From: Solidesulfovibrio aerotolerans
GTDB lineage: Bacteria; Desulfobacterota; Desulfovibrionia; Desulfovibrionales; Desulfovibrionaceae
Length of the DNA stretch: 64,000 nt
NCBI RefSeq assembly: GCF_009856865.1
Contig: NZ_WVUD01000009.1
Span: 61,869-125,868 of the forward strand
Reading direction: 5' to 3'
The position numbers and the translations under genes are program-made. The notes under the pieces are model-generated. The model saw only the letters and a program-made list of their open reading frames with translations. It had not been told where the DNA came from and did no database searches. Numbering within the stretch: position 1 is the stretch's first letter; each line of letters starts with the position of its first letter. Positions 9,414 to 17,209 of the stretch are shown piece by piece.

Positions 9414-10421
9414 TCAGATGCCGGGCTTGCCCTTGCCCTCGACCCAGATCTTGACGCCCTTGTCGATGGTGACCACGGGCACGGCCTTTTTCTTCAGAAA
9501 ATCAGCCAACTGCCCCAGCTTGGCGGCGTCCCACGGCTCCCATCCCAGGTCGGAGCCGATGCCGTGCAGGCAAAAAATCACCCACCCGTTTTCGCGGATG
9601 GCGTGTTCTTTGATCAACCCGATGATGGCCTCGGCCGTATCGTTGCTGTGGACCACGAACCGCTTGAGCCAGAAGCGGTCGGTCGCCCCCTTGCGGTTGA
9701 AATTGTCGCCGCCGTTGGCCACCTGGGCGTAAAACCTCTTGGACAGTTCGCTCATCTCCGGGGTCCAGTAGTTGTGCGGGGTGATGTAGGTGGAGACGGC
9801 AAAGCCCCGGTCGGTGAGTTCTTTTTTGGAGGTTTCCAGTTCCCGCTCGTAGGAGATGGCCCGGATTTGCTGTTTTTCGACGCTGTCGGGATCAAAGGGA
9901 TGGATGAGCACCTCGCCGATGAGATCGTCGAAATAGTAGCTGCCGGGGTCGTTTTTCACCATCTTGTTGCTGGACCGCTCGCGCAGGAGCCGGCCATTTT
10001 CCATAAGTCCGGCCAGTTCCTCATACTTGTACTTGGCCTCGAAAAGGGGACGCTGCCCGGCCACGGGCTTGAGCAGCAGACACTTTTCCTCGGCATAAAA
10101 TTTGGGGATGTCGATGGGCCGCTTGTGGGTGAGGCTGTGGGAAGCGATTTCCCAACCGGCAGCCTCAAGTTCATGCAGCTGCTTTTCGTCCATGAAGTCG
10201 GTATCACCGGAATCCACCCGATTGGCGATGACCCCCACCGTGGCCACCAGTCCGTAACGGACCAAAACCGGAAAGGCATATTGGTAAACGCTGGAGAGGC
10301 CGTCGTCGAAAACAAGGCTGACCATACCCGCCTGGCACCCTCTTCCGAGGGGAACGGCTGTCACCCCCAGGGCCACAACCACGGCGAGCAGGAAAAGACG
10401 AATACCACCAGTCTTTTTCAT
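9414..10421 (-). CDS. Exported polysaccharide deacetylase (NodB-type)
   Basis: A 335-residue protein with an N-terminal signal segment (MKKTGGIRLFLLAVVVALGV). The mature part begins MVSLVFDDGLSSVYQYAFPV, the NodB motif 1 with its catalytic Asp pair. Motif 2 is EIASHSLTHKRP with the two metal-binding His. Family members remove N- or O-acetyl groups from peptidoglycan, chitin-like or capsule sugars. The ATG at 10419-10421 is chosen because the signal peptide starts there; an in-frame ATG nine codons upstream is possible. It is preceded by a structured region and a likely new promoter. Periplasmic glycan modification is inferred. Confidence 0.85.
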   Translation of the reverse strand: MKKTGGIRLFLLAVVVALGVTAVPLGRGCQAGMVSLVFDDGLSSVYQYAFPVLVRYGLVATVGVIANRVDSGDTDFMDEKQLHELEAAGWEIASHSLTHKRPIDIPKFYAEEKCLLLKPVAGQRPLFEAKYKYEELAGLMENGRLLRERSSNKMVKNDPGSYYFDDLIGEVLIHPFDPDSVEKQQIRAISYERELETSKKELTDRGFAVSTYITPHNYWTPEMSELSKRFYAQVANGGDNFNRKGATDRFWLKRFVVHSNDTAEAIIGLIKEHAIRENGWVIFCLHGIGSDLGWEPWDAAKLGQLADFLKKKAVPVVTIDKGVKIWVEGKGKPGI

Positions 10422-10468
10422 GGAACTTCCACAAGGCAGTGATGCCATCTGAGGTTGAGGCAACCCAA

Positions 10469-10496
10469 CACGTACAATATTAAAACGAAAAGTCAA
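10469..10496 (-). promoter_or_regulatory. Candidate promoter for the polysaccharide deacetylase
   Basis: On the minus strand, TTGACT (10491-10496) is followed after 16 bp by TACGTG (10469-10474), about 50 bp from the deacetylase ATG. The -35 is good and the -10 is weak. It lies downstream of a leftward terminator, so a fresh promoter here would make sense. This is a prediction only. Confidence 0.35.
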
Positions 10497-10519
10497 TGAC
10501 CGCTGCCAGCCGGGCTGGC

Positions 10520-10745
10520 TCACAAAAAAGGGCCTCCCGGGACGGCCCTCGGAACGCGACAGGACACCAACGCAACCACAGAGAGGTTTGCTCCACCGCC
10601 GGCCCCTGACGGGGTTTTCCACGGCGCTCTGTGGGGATTTGAAAATAAGCACCAAACGGCCGGCGGCAACCCCTGCCCCAGGGCACATTGACGGCCGGGC
10701 AAAAAGTGGTATGTGGCCCTTGCCGCCGGGAGATGCTTTTGCCTG
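10520..10745 (-). ncRNA. Candidate structured leader or small RNA
   Basis: The roughly 320-base gap between the deacetylase and the divergent secreted-protein gene has no credible protein gene. Read leftward it contains nested stems: GGCGGCAA/TTGCCGCC (10720-10727 with 10662-10669) enclosing TGCCC/GGGCA; CCACAGAG/CTCTGTGG enclosing CGCC/GGCG and CCCC-GTCA-GGGG; then the intrinsic terminator. This layout fits a stable small RNA or a riboswitch-like attenuator. No known RNA family is recognised. Strand assignment rests mainly on the T run. Confidence 0.35.
10524..10549 (-). terminator. Intrinsic terminator on the minus strand upstream of the deacetylase
   Basis: Stem AGGGCC/GGCCCT (10529-10534 and 10544-10549, nine-base loop) is followed in the leftward direction by six T residues (10524-10529 on the complement). 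No leftward protein gene ends before it, so it ends either a small RNA or an attenuated leader. Confidence 0.55.
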
Positions 10746-10767
10746 GCAGCCATTGAACGGAGATCCC

Positions 10768-11223
10768 ATGTCCAAACGCCACGCCGCCCCGTGCGCCCTG
10801 TGCCTGCTCGTCTGCCTCGCCGCAGCCACCCAGACCCTGGCCGCTTCCAAGCACTTCCACGTATCCTGCGAGCATTTCAACGACTACGCCGCCAAAGCCG
10901 CTGATCTGTATTTCAAAACCGACGTCGCCATCGAAAAAAACATCCTGTCGCATCTGACCGCCGTGTGCGCCATCTATGCTGAAAAGGCCCGCGCCCTGGA
11001 ATACATGACCGAAGTGGCCGAACACATGACGGCCAAACGCGACCAAATCTACGTCCTGGAACGCCTGCGGGCGCTTAAAAACACCGCCATGGTCCAGTTG
11101 CCCCAGGATGTAAAGCTCCTCACCGACCTCGTCGAAGGGCAGGGAAATGAGCATCTGCGCCAACTCGGCAATCTCGTAATCAACGAACTTCGCGTCTTTG
11201 AACGCAACACCGCCAACCTTTAG
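10768..11223 (+). CDS. Small exported helical protein, unknown function
   Basis: A 151-residue protein with a clear signal peptide (CALCLLVCLAAATQTLAA, cleavage likely after A-A). The mature part is short, predicted mostly helical, has two Cys (in HVSCEHFND and TAVCAIYAEK) and many charged residues. No family is recognised. GGAGATCCC precedes the ATG at 10768; the frame is open further upstream without a ribosome site. It stands alone between a divergent deacetylase and a convergent O-antigen ligase-like gene. A periplasmic location is inferred from the signal peptide. Confidence 0.7.
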   Translation: MSKRHAAPCALCLLVCLAAATQTLAASKHFHVSCEHFNDYAAKAADLYFKTDVAIEKNILSHLTAVCAIYAEKARALEYMTEVAEHMTAKRDQIYVLERLRALKNTAMVQLPQDVKLLTDLVEGQGNEHLRQLGNLVINELRVFERNTANL

Positions 11224-11249
11224 GGCGTTGCCCCAAGAGGGGTAAGAAT

Positions 11250-11292
11250 GCCTCCGGCAGCCGGGGGTGATCCCCCCGGACCCCCCAACGGG
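11250..11292 (-). repeat. Dispersed GC-rich intergenic repeat, copy B
   Basis: Read leftward, this is CCGTTGGGGGGTCCGGGG, a hairpin CCGGGGG/CCCCCGG (11261-11267 with 11273-11279) and GCCGGAGGC. It is the same family as the copies near 3.2, 19.35 and 39.25 kb. It lies between convergent genes and could terminate transcription. Confidence 0.6.
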
Positions 11293-11363
11293 AAAAATTT
11301 ATTAAGGGGTTCTTGCGCTGGCTGGTCAGTCGGTCGGCAGTGGGCGGAGACAGCCACGCCGCG

Positions 11364-13370
11364 TCACTGCCCGGCCGCGTTCGTGTCCGCTGCCGCCTCT
11401 TCCACCAGCCGGGCCGAAACCGCCACACCCAGGCGGCGCGGGTCTGGCGCGCCGGTCTGGACCATGGGCACAAAGGCGCTGTCGGGCAGGACAAAAATCG
11501 TGTGCGCCCGGCCGTCGCCGGCGTCCGGCAGCCGATAGCGCCGGGCCACAGCCTCTCCCCCCAGATGCACGGTCCCAAGGGGCCCGGTGTCGGAAATAAG
11601 CGCCACATCCATGGGCTGCGGCGCATACAGCGTCAGTTCAAGCTCGCCCGGGGCAGCCAGAATCACCCCGTCCCCCACGCTCCAGCGCATGGTTTGCCCG
11701 GCCAAGGGTTCGGGCGGATAAAATCCCTCAAAGACGACAGGCCCCGACCGCCATTCGACCAGCCCCAGCCGTTCCCCGGTACGCCCGAGGCCGGCGTCGG
11801 CGGCAAAAGAAACGATCCCGGCCGCCACCACGGCCCAGGCCGCCAGCGCCGCCACCCTGGCCCGACCGGCACTGCGCCCCATCCCCGTTGTCCCCCCGCT
11901 TTCCAACGCCATGGCCCGCGACAGGGGAAGAAACAGCAGGAACAGGATCGACGGCACGTAAAACATTTCCTGAAAAACCGAATAGACATGAAATGCCGCC
12001 AGGGACAGCAGCAAGGCCGCATCCACCAGACTCGCCGTCTGCCAGGCCCGCCGCCACAAGACCCACCCCGCCCGGCCGACCATGGCCAGCCACAGCACGA
12101 CCCCGCACACCCCCAGCCCGGAGACGAGTTGGATGTAGAGGTTGTGCGAGGTCTCATACGCCTCGGCCGTCGGATCGCCGTACCGCCCGAGCCAGGACAC
12201 GGGTGTGGCCAGGAGCACCGGATAATGCCGGGCGTAGCTTTCATAGCCCAGGCCGAAAACCGGCCGATCAGCGGCAACGAGCAGACCCGAGAGAAACAGC
12301 GCCGGCCGGGGTGAATCCATAAAATTGCCGACCCGCTCCTTGAGCGAGGCGTTAATCGGCTGGCTTATATCTGAAAATTCCTTGCCCGAAGCCCAAAAAG
12401 CCAGACAGAGCACGAGCAGCCCGGCCCCGGCCAGACCAGGCAAATACAGGTAAAAACTTCGGAATCTGGCAAGGGGGCCGTTTCGCCAATACAGCCAGAC
12501 GACAAAAACAAAGGTCAGGCTACCGGTAATCCAGCCGCCCCGGGCCAGGGTCAGGACCAGCCCCACGGCGCAAAGGGCCAGAGAGGCCGCGCCGTAGCAC
12601 CAGGCCAGCCGGCTATGGCGGCCAAGCGGCAACAGCAGATACGGCGCAGCAACGGCCAGATATTCGGCAAACCAGCCCGAATTTGCGTAAATGGAGGTGA
12701 AACGCCGATTGAACAGCGGCTGGTCGCCCCGAAAATGTCCCAACAAACCAAAGACAATGGCCGTGACCAGTCCGCCGGCCACGCCCTGCACCAGCGCCAC
12801 AAAGCGCCCCGGCAGGTCGCAGCGGGCCAGTTCCCGGGCAAAGACGGCCAGGACCGCCAGCCGCCAGATCGCCGCCAGACCATAGGCCGGGGTGTCGGCC
12901 GGGGAAAAGACCATGGCCGCGAAAAACCCGGTCGGACCAAGCAGGGACAGGGACAGGCCCAGGCGGTCCCAGGGCAGCAGCAGCATGGACCCCAGGCCCA
13001 GACAGACTACGGAGCCAAGGAGCGCCCCGGTCAGCCCGGTCCCTACCTCCTCCCGGCCGACGTTGCGCCACACCAGCGCCAACGTCGCCGCGTCCACCAC
13101 CAGCCCAAAGGCCACCGCCGGATAGACATAGGCCTGCCAGCCAAACAAACACAGGCTAAAGCCCAGAAAGAACAAGCCCCAGGCCATCCCCCGGCGGGTA
13201 AAGGCCATGACAGCACCGCCAAGGGCCACCAGGATCGTGACGAGCAGCGCCGGCCAGCCCAAAGCGCCCAGGGTCGCCGCTGTCAGCAGGAAATGCCCGA
13301 CCACAAGCACGACGCCGACAACCCCGGCCAGACCGCCGCCAAGGCGCAAGATCCCCATGAGCGCATCCAT
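11364..13370 (-). CDS. O-antigen ligase / polymerase family membrane protein
   Basis: A 668-residue protein with about a dozen hydrophobic segments in the first 530 residues and a soluble C-terminal domain of about 130. The pattern VFGLGYESYARHYP ... YETSHNLYIQLVSGLGVCGVV is the large periplasmic loop and following helix of WaaL/Wzy-type proteins, where His in H-N-x-Y/F is characteristic. Members attach or polymerise glycans on undecaprenyl carriers or lipid A at the periplasmic face. The ATG at 13368-13370 lies 8 bp after the upstream gene's stop; an in-frame TTG at 13397 is less likely. The beta-rich C-terminal extension is unusual for a ligase. Confidence 0.8.
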   Translation of the reverse strand: MDALMGILRLGGGLAGVVGVVLVVGHFLLTAATLGALGWPALLVTILVALGGAVMAFTRRGMAWGLFFLGFSLCLFGWQAYVYPAVAFGLVVDAATLALVWRNVGREEVGTGLTGALLGSVVCLGLGSMLLLPWDRLGLSLSLLGPTGFFAAMVFSPADTPAYGLAAIWRLAVLAVFARELARCDLPGRFVALVQGVAGGLVTAIVFGLLGHFRGDQPLFNRRFTSIYANSGWFAEYLAVAAPYLLLPLGRHSRLAWCYGAASLALCAVGLVLTLARGGWITGSLTFVFVVWLYWRNGPLARFRSFYLYLPGLAGAGLLVLCLAFWASGKEFSDISQPINASLKERVGNFMDSPRPALFLSGLLVAADRPVFGLGYESYARHYPVLLATPVSWLGRYGDPTAEAYETSHNLYIQLVSGLGVCGVVLWLAMVGRAGWVLWRRAWQTASLVDAALLLSLAAFHVYSVFQEMFYVPSILFLLFLPLSRAMALESGGTTGMGRSAGRARVAALAAWAVVAAGIVSFAADAGLGRTGERLGLVEWRSGPVVFEGFYPPEPLAGQTMRWSVGDGVILAAPGELELTLYAPQPMDVALISDTGPLGTVHLGGEAVARRYRLPDAGDGRAHTIFVLPDSAFVPMVQTGAPDPRRLGVAVSARLVEEAAADTNAAGQ

Positions 13371-13378
13371 GCCCGGAC

Positions 13379-14278
13379 CTACCGTGGCTCCGGGCAAAAA
13401 GCGTTGGGCACGGTGACCCCGAGGTCGTCGGAGTCACCCAAAATGCCGTTGGCCCCGGCCGAGATAATGCTATCGGGCAGGCAGGGGAAATCCGGATCTT
13501 CATGGAGCAAATAGGGCGAACCCCAGGGATCGGAGGCCAGGGTGGCGAGAAGCTCGGGCGAAGCCCCGGCCGCCTGCCCCATGCGCATGCGGGTCGCGTC
13601 CCATTTGCGCCGACAGACGTCGTCTTGCGCCAGGGTGCGCAAATCCCGGCCCTCGCAGCCGCAGCGGCTGCAATTTTCGCCGGTTATGGCAAAAAGAGCC
13701 TTGTTCTCAGACCGTTTGGCGGCCAGGGCCATTTTGGACAGATCACTCAGTGCGAGGCTGGCCCTGGCCTGTTCGCGCTCAAGGGCATTCATGGCGGCAT
13801 ATTCCCGGCGTTTGCGCGCCATGACATCACCCAACAAAATGGAGGCGGCCAGGAGAACGACGCAGACAACCAGCAGCGCCCGTACCCGCCATAAGGCCCG
13901 GGCTTCGAAACGGTCGGCCGGCAACCGCCACGCCCCGGCCTTTTTGGCGGCAAAGGCCTTTTCCAAACGCGTCAGCGTGGCCTCGGCCCGGTGGGCAAAG
14001 GTGGCTAACGCCTCCGCTGTGGGCAAAGGCCCAAGGTCGGACCGGTCGGCAACCAGGGAGCGCGCGCCGACCAGCCCCAGTGCGGCGGCTACGGCGTCCA
14101 GGTCTTCGGCCAACAGCGAGGACAAAAGGGCCGCATCCCGGGCGTCGTCGGCTCCGAGCAGGGCGAAGAGGCCATCCAGGCGGGCCATGGCCCGGGCCAG
14201 CCGTTCGGCAGTGCGCGCCCGGGCGGCCCCGGCAGCGGCGTCGGCGGCCCGGGGGACCGGACGCCGTTCGCCGGGCAT
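13379..14278 (-). CDS. Membrane protein with type II pseudopilin (GspG)-like C-terminus
   Basis: About 299 residues. The N-terminal 130 are Ala/Arg-rich and helical. A single membrane segment (RALLVVCVVLLAASILLGDV) sits mid-protein, and the last third has C-x-x-C-x-C (ENCSRCGCEG) and ends with a major-pseudopilin-like stretch, DPWGSPYLL then SIISAGANGILGDSDDLG, similar to the calcium-binding end of GspG. There is no prepilin leader at the N-terminus. The start is uncertain: ATG at 14278, or TTG at 14299 just after the previous gene. It is 8 bp from the O-antigen ligase gene and likely in its operon. It may be a structural scaffold for export; no function is established. Confidence 0.6.
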   Translation of the reverse strand: MPGERRPVPRAADAAAGAARARTAERLARAMARLDGLFALLGADDARDAALLSSLLAEDLDAVAAALGLVGARSLVADRSDLGPLPTAEALATFAHRAEATLTRLEKAFAAKKAGAWRLPADRFEARALWRVRALLVVCVVLLAASILLGDVMARKRREYAAMNALEREQARASLALSDLSKMALAAKRSENKALFAITGENCSRCGCEGRDLRTLAQDDVCRRKWDATRMRMGQAAGASPELLATLASDPWGSPYLLHEDPDFPCLPDSIISAGANGILGDSDDLGVTVPNAFCPEPR

Positions 14279-14303
14279 AAAATACGAAAGAAAATCCAAG
14301 ATG

Positions 14304-15062
14304 TTATTCCGTCCCGGCGGCAGGTTTCGCCACGTCCAGGCGCGGCAGAGGGCCGACCGGATAGAGGACATCCAGGGCGTCAACGGCGTCGCCCCGGGCC
14401 TTGGCCGGTCCGGTGGTCAGGGCCAGGACATGGCCGCCGCGGGTGCGGTCGTTGCTTAAAAAATGGAAATGCCAGCCCGGCGGGGACAGGACGGCGAGGC
14501 CCGGCGGCGTGTAATAGCCGACCAGGGTTCCCTGCTGGCTGGTCAGCGGATAGGTTCGCTGTCCCTTGACGGCCTCGGCCAGACAAGGCCAAGGCGGCGT
14601 CTGGACCGGGACACTGCGCACGGTCAGCGTGGCAAAGGCCCCGTCCACCCGCACGGCGCACATACGCGTCGGATCAGGCAGCCGGGCGGTCAGGGCGGCA
14701 CCAAGACCCGGCAGGTCCAGGCCGTCCACCCGCCCCAGATCGAGGCTGCCGGCAAAACGCACCACCTGGGCAAAGGGCGTGGTCTGGCCGGGCTTGGCCA
14801 CATGGACCACACCATCGAGGGTGATCTGGTAGATGACGCCGTTAAGGACCACCATCTCACCGTCAAAGGCGTCAAAGGTGCCCAGACCGAAATCGCCCTG
14901 GCGCAGCACGGCAGCGCAGGTGGCCCGTCCGGCATAGTCGCCGGCCGACAGGGCCTCGATGGTTCCGGTCTGGTGCAGGGTGGCGGCGAAAAGGCCGCCG
15001 GGAGCGGCCAAAAGCAGGGCAACGGCCAGGACGGCCGAGCGCAGCAACGGGGTACGGGGCAT
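14304..15062 (-). CDS. budA: Alpha-acetolactate decarboxylase with signal peptide
   Basis: A 252-residue protein. The ALDC signature GWHFHFLSNDRTRGGHVL carries the three zinc-ligand His, and the substrate-side Glu-rich N-terminal half (DFGLGTFDAFDGEMVVLNG, GVVHVAKPGQTTPFAQVVRF) matches the family closely. The enzyme converts 2-acetolactate to acetoin. The N-terminus (LLRSAVLAVALLLAAPGGLFAA) is a clear signal peptide, so the product should be exported. The gene lies between an ABC ATPase and a pseudopilin-like gene rather than beside acetolactate synthase. Family assignment is firm; the in vivo role is not. Confidence 0.88.
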   Translation of the reverse strand: MPRTPLLRSAVLAVALLLAAPGGLFAATLHQTGTIEALSAGDYAGRATCAAVLRQGDFGLGTFDAFDGEMVVLNGVIYQITLDGVVHVAKPGQTTPFAQVVRFAGSLDLGRVDGLDLPGLGAALTARLPDPTRMCAVRVDGAFATLTVRSVPVQTPPWPCLAEAVKGQRTYPLTSQQGTLVGYYTPPGLAVLSPPGWHFHFLSNDRTRGGHVLALTTGPAKARGDAVDALDVLYPVGPLPRLDVAKPAAGTE

Positions 15063-15089
15063 GGGGAGACTCTCCTTGGGAAGTAACGC

Positions 15090-15860
15090 TTAGAGGGCGA
15101 CGGCGAACTCGTCGCCCTCTGGCTCGGGTTCGCCGGCCAGAAAGCGCTGCACTACGGGATCGTCACAATGGCCGATGGCTGCGGGCGATCCCTGCCAGAC
15201 GATGCGCCCGGCGTCGAGCATGGCCACATGGCCGGCCACGCCGAACACGTCCGGGATGTCATGGCTGACCAACACGGCCGTAAAACCGAACTTGCGGCGG
15301 GAGGAATCAATAAGGGCCAGCACCGAGGCCTTGCGGATGGGATCAAGGCCCGTAGTCGGCTCATCGAACAAAACCACGTGCGGCTCGGTAACCAAAGCCC
15401 GGGCCAGGGCGACACGTTTTTGCATGCCGCCGGAAATCTGGGACGGATATTTCCCCAGGATAGGGGTCAATTCCAGCCGTTCGGCCATGGCAGCGACCTT
15501 GGCGGCGGCGGCGGATTCGCTTAAATGTTCCGTCTCACGCAGCGGCAGGGCGATGTTTTCGGCCACGGTCATGGAATCGAACAGGGCCATGTTTTGAAAC
15601 ATGTAGCTGCACCGACGGCGAAAGGCCCGCCGGGCGGCCTTGGGCATGGCCGAAAGCGCCTCGCCCTGGAACAAAATTTCGCCGGCGTCCTGGGTCAGCA
15701 GGCCGATGATGTGTTTTAAAAGGACGCTCTTGCCCTCGCCGGACTTGCCGATAACGGCGGTCACCATGCCTTCGGGCACGATCATGTCCACGCCGCGCAG
15801 GACCGGCTGTCCCTGAAAGGCCTTGGTCAGGCCCCGAATCTCGATCATAGGCTGGTTCAT
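15090..15860 (-). CDS. ABC transporter ATP-binding protein, MlaF type
   Basis: A 256-residue ATPase with Walker A GKSGEGKS, a Q-loop region (YMFQNMALFDSMTV), signature QISGGMQKRVALARAL, Walker B VVLFDEPTTGLDP and the switch His in VLVSHDIPDV. The sequence EPTTGLDPIRKASVLALI and the MQKR signature are typical of MlaF/Ttg2A ATPases that drive phospholipid trafficking between membranes. No MlaE permease or MlaD gene is in the window, so its partner is elsewhere. The ATG at 15860 is chosen because the Walker fold begins directly after it (MIEIRGLTKAF). It is divergent from the neuB-like gene. Confidence 0.87.
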   Translation of the reverse strand: MNQPMIEIRGLTKAFQGQPVLRGVDMIVPEGMVTAVIGKSGEGKSVLLKHIIGLLTQDAGEILFQGEALSAMPKAARRAFRRRCSYMFQNMALFDSMTVAENIALPLRETEHLSESAAAAKVAAMAERLELTPILGKYPSQISGGMQKRVALARALVTEPHVVLFDEPTTGLDPIRKASVLALIDSSRRKFGFTAVLVSHDIPDVFGVAGHVAMLDAGRIVWQGSPAAIGHCDDPVVQRFLAGEPEPEGDEFAVAL

Positions 15861-16083
15861 GGCTGCATCCCGGTGGAAAATTGAGGCCGCGCCACTTTGA
15901 CCGCAATCCGCGCCGATGGCAAGAACCTGCCGGCCGGAACCTGCTCCTCGGCACATGGCTTGCAATGTGCTGCCCGACCGGCAATTTCCGCCGCACCCCG
16001 GCGACCGGCCTTGTACATGCCCCCGATCAGGGCTAAAATGCGACCGGCGGCCTGCCAAGGACCGCCGTGGAGAGTACCGCCCC

Positions 16084-17205
16084 ATGCCCACCGCCCCGAT
16101 CATCCGCCTGCGTAGCGGCCATGCCGTCGGCCCGGGTTGCCCGGCTTTTCTGGTGGCCGAAATAGGCAACAACCATCAAGGCAGTCTGGCCACCGCCCGG
16201 GACATGGTGCGGGCCGCCGCCGCCTGCGGGGCCGATGCCGTCAAATTTCAAAAGCGCGACCTGGGGGCGCTTTTCACCCGCGCGGGCCTCGACGCTCCCT
16301 ACGGCGGCCCCAACAGCTTCGGCGACACCTACGGCCGCCACCGGGCCGCCCTGGAACTGCCGGGCGAGGCCCTGGCCGAACTCAAAATCCTGGCCGAATC
16401 CCTGGGGCTGGCTTTTTTCGCCTCGGCCTGGGACGCCCCGAGTTTGCGGCTGCTGGTTGGACTGGGCATCGAACTTATAAAAATCCCCTCGGCCGATCTG
16501 GTCAATCTGCCGCTGTTGCGTCTGGCCGGGGAAACGGGCCTGCCGCTCATCCTCTCCACCGGCATGAGCGGGCTTGCCGACGTGGACGCCGCCGTGGCCG
16601 AACTGCGCCGCTATCACGACCGCATCGTGCTGTTGCACTGCAACAGCTCCTACCCCTGCCCCGACGCCCAGGCGGGCTTGCCGGTCATGGACCTGCTGCG
16701 CCGGCGCTACGGCCTGCCGGTGGGCTATTCCGGCCATGAGCGCGGCCTGGGGCCGACCATTGCCGCGGTGGCCTTTGCGCCGGTCGTCATCGAGCGCCAT
16801 TTCACCCTGGATCGCACGCTGCCGGGCACGGACCATCAGGCCTCGCTGACTCCCGACGCCTTTGCCGCCATGGCGGGCATGGTGCGCGAAGCCGAAGCGG
16901 CCATGCGTGTCGGGCGCAAACACATTTTCCCGGGTGAGGCAGCCGCCGCGCTTAAGCTGCGAAAATCCCTGGTCTTCGCCCGCGATCTGCCGGCCGGCCA
17001 CGTCCTTGGCCCCGAAGATCTGGCCTGCAAATGCCCGGGCACGGGCATAACCCCCATGGCCCACGACGCCGTGGCCGGATGCCGGCTTTTGGCCAAGGTG
17101 CGCCAGGACGAGCCGGTGGCCTGGGAAATCCTGGCCCCAGCGCTGCCTGCCCCTGGCGCGGCCACGGAAACCGACGCCCCGGCCACGGCCCTGTCCGGTT
17201 TTTAG
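16084..17205 (+). CDS. N-acetylneuraminate / pseudaminate synthase family protein
   Basis: A 373-residue NeuB-type enzyme that condenses phosphoenolpyruvate with an N-acetylated hexose to give a nonulosonic acid. The barrel begins FLVAEIGNNHQGSLATA and continues with ADAVKFQKRDL, IKIPSADLVNLPLL, LILSTGM, LLHCNSSYPCP, GYSGHERG and IERHFTLDRTLPGTDHQAS, all canonical. A C-terminal SAF (antifreeze-like) domain follows (LVFARDLPAGHVLGPEDLACK). It is 4 bp ahead of a GT2 gene, suggesting the sugar is made for a surface glycan, possibly flagellin or O-antigen. NeuB and PseI/LegI cannot be told apart by eye. Confidence 0.88.
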   Translation: MPTAPIIRLRSGHAVGPGCPAFLVAEIGNNHQGSLATARDMVRAAAACGADAVKFQKRDLGALFTRAGLDAPYGGPNSFGDTYGRHRAALELPGEALAELKILAESLGLAFFASAWDAPSLRLLVGLGIELIKIPSADLVNLPLLRLAGETGLPLILSTGMSGLADVDAAVAELRRYHDRIVLLHCNSSYPCPDAQAGLPVMDLLRRRYGLPVGYSGHERGLGPTIAAVAFAPVVIERHFTLDRTLPGTDHQASLTPDAFAAMAGMVREAEAAMRVGRKHIFPGEAAAALKLRKSLVFARDLPAGHVLGPEDLACKCPGTGITPMAHDAVAGCRLLAKVRQDEPVAWEILAPALPAPGAATETDAPATALSGF

Positions 17206-17209
17206 CGCC

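Noticed and set aside
9102..10442. Long open frame opposite the polysaccharide deacetylase gene
   Set aside because: It mirrors the deacetylase on the other strand, has the Pro/Gly/His-rich composition typical of antisense frames in high-GC DNA, and no domain or ribosome site.
10588..10767. Longer start for the secreted protein at 10768
   Set aside because: The extension would bury the signal peptide and has no ribosome site; GGAG lies just before the ATG at 10768.
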